Assembly: GCA_002308775.1 (NCBI GenBank)
Contig: DBVT01000084.1
Coordinates: 1,767 to 7,339, forward strand
DNA length: 5,573 bases
Reading direction: 5' to 3'
From: Mageeibacillus sp. UBA1257
GTDB taxonomy: Bacteria > Bacillota > Clostridia > UBA1212 > UBA1257
Shown here piece after piece: positions 5,091-5,573 of the stretch. Under the pieces are notes generated by a model, which ran no database searches, was not told where the DNA came from, and saw only the letters and a list, made by a program, of their open reading frames with translations. The position numbers and the translations under genes were made by a program. Numbering within the stretch: the stretch's first letter is position 1; each line of letters begins with the position of its first letter.

Positions 5091-5573
5091 ATGAGATTCC
5101 TTTTGATAAGGCACGGACATCCGGATTACGAACACGATACTCTGACAGAAACAGGCCTTCGGGAGGCCGCTCTGCTTGCAAAAAGACTGGCAAAAGAAAA
5201 AATAGACTACTTCTACTGTTCTCCCCTCGGACGCGCCAAAAAGACCGCGGAACCGACTTTGCTGGCAACAGGTAAAAGCGCCGAGATCCTCGACTGGGCG
5301 ATGGAAATGCCCTGCGCGGTAAACGTAAACTATTCTGAGCTCGGTTTGGATTTTGAAGGCCGCATCTCTCCATGGGACATGCTCCCTCCGTACTGGACGA
5401 CAAAGCCCGAAATGTACGACCGCGAGGCCTGGAGAGAACTGCCCGTTTTTAAAAACAGCAACGTCCCCGAGCGATACGATATCATCGCCGAAGGCTTCGA
5501 AAAGCTTATGCTTCGCCACGGTCTCAAAAAAGAAGGTCAGTATTACAGGATCACTCCCGATTACAAAAAGGAC
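5091..5573 (+). CDS. Histidine phosphatase superfamily protein (phosphoglycerate mutase-like), partial
   Basis: The reading frame from the ATG at 5091 stays open for 161 codons to the window edge, so the C-terminus is missing. It starts with the family signature MRFLLIRHGHPDY, in which His8 of the RHG motif is the residue expected to be phosphorylated. LTETGLREAALLAKRL (18-33) and YCSPLGRAKKTAEP (42-55) follow, giving the second phosphate-pocket Arg48. Members are phosphatases or mutases acting on phosphosugars, phosphoproteins or other phosphoesters in the cytoplasm. Residues about 75-160 are unusually rich in aromatics and Pro (ISPWDMLPPYWTTKP) and form the variable insertion that sets substrate choice; I cannot name the substrate. 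The ribosome site GGAG (5075-5078) is 12 bases upstream, longer than usual, and no other in-frame start is available. Confidence 0.9.
   Translation, partial: MRFLLIRHGHPDYEHDTLTETGLREAALLAKRLAKEKIDYFYCSPLGRAKKTAEPTLLATGKSAEILDWAMEMPCAVNVNYSELGLDFEGRISPWDMLPPYWTTKPEMYDREAWRELPVFKNSNVPERYDIIAEGFEKLMLRHGLKKEGQYYRITPDYKKD

Noticed and set aside
4944..5527. Minus-strand open frames opposite the histidine phosphatase gene
   Set aside because: The plus strand encodes a clear RHG-motif phosphatase; the antisense translations show no family motifs.
1..5573. A defence island, CRISPR array, mobile element or other new multi-gene system
   Set aside because: All recognised genes are ordinary transport, housekeeping or hydrolase families; there are no spaced repeats, transposase, integrase or toxin-antitoxin pairs. 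The MazG here is the housekeeping type beside rqcP, not next to MazEF.

Overview
This looks like chromosomal DNA of a low-to-moderate GC Firmicute, most likely a member of the Clostridia. The clues are the B. subtilis-like pairing of mazG with the S4-domain gene rqcP, two lipoproteins with Firmicute-style type II signals, strong Shine-Dalgarno sites, a purine-family riboswitch with an intrinsic terminator, and a BMP-family nucleoside ABC importer. The species cannot be told from the window.

Left part (1-1794, minus strand): a purine-responsive transport operon. A consensus sigma-A promoter (1766-1794) drives a leader holding a purine riboswitch aptamer (1675-1742) and an intrinsic terminator (1601-1631). 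These are followed by a BMP/PnrA-family substrate-binding lipoprotein (291-1538), a second very strong hairpin terminator (232-275), and the start of the ABC ATPase gene (1-217, cut by the window edge). The riboswitch supports a purine nucleoside or base as the cargo. The second terminator probably lets the binding protein be made in excess over the ATPase.

Middle part (1855-2835, plus strand): a divergent promoter drives mazG (NTP pyrophosphohydrolase) and, overlapping it by 11 bases, rqcP (ribosome quality control). This is the yabN-yabO neighbourhood of B. subtilis.

Right part (2877-5573, plus strand): an extended -10 promoter precedes a 427-residue lipoprotein related to SurA/PrsA foldases with a degenerate parvulin domain. 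Then come a cytoplasmic SGNH/GDSL hydrolase and the first 161 codons of a histidine phosphatase that runs off the window. These genes are separated by gaps of about 100 bases with weak signals.

I find no tRNA, rRNA, CRISPR, insertion sequence or phage feature, and nothing that amounts to a new multi-gene system. The most informative element is the riboswitch-controlled transporter leader, whose aptamer departs from the usual purine class in several places.
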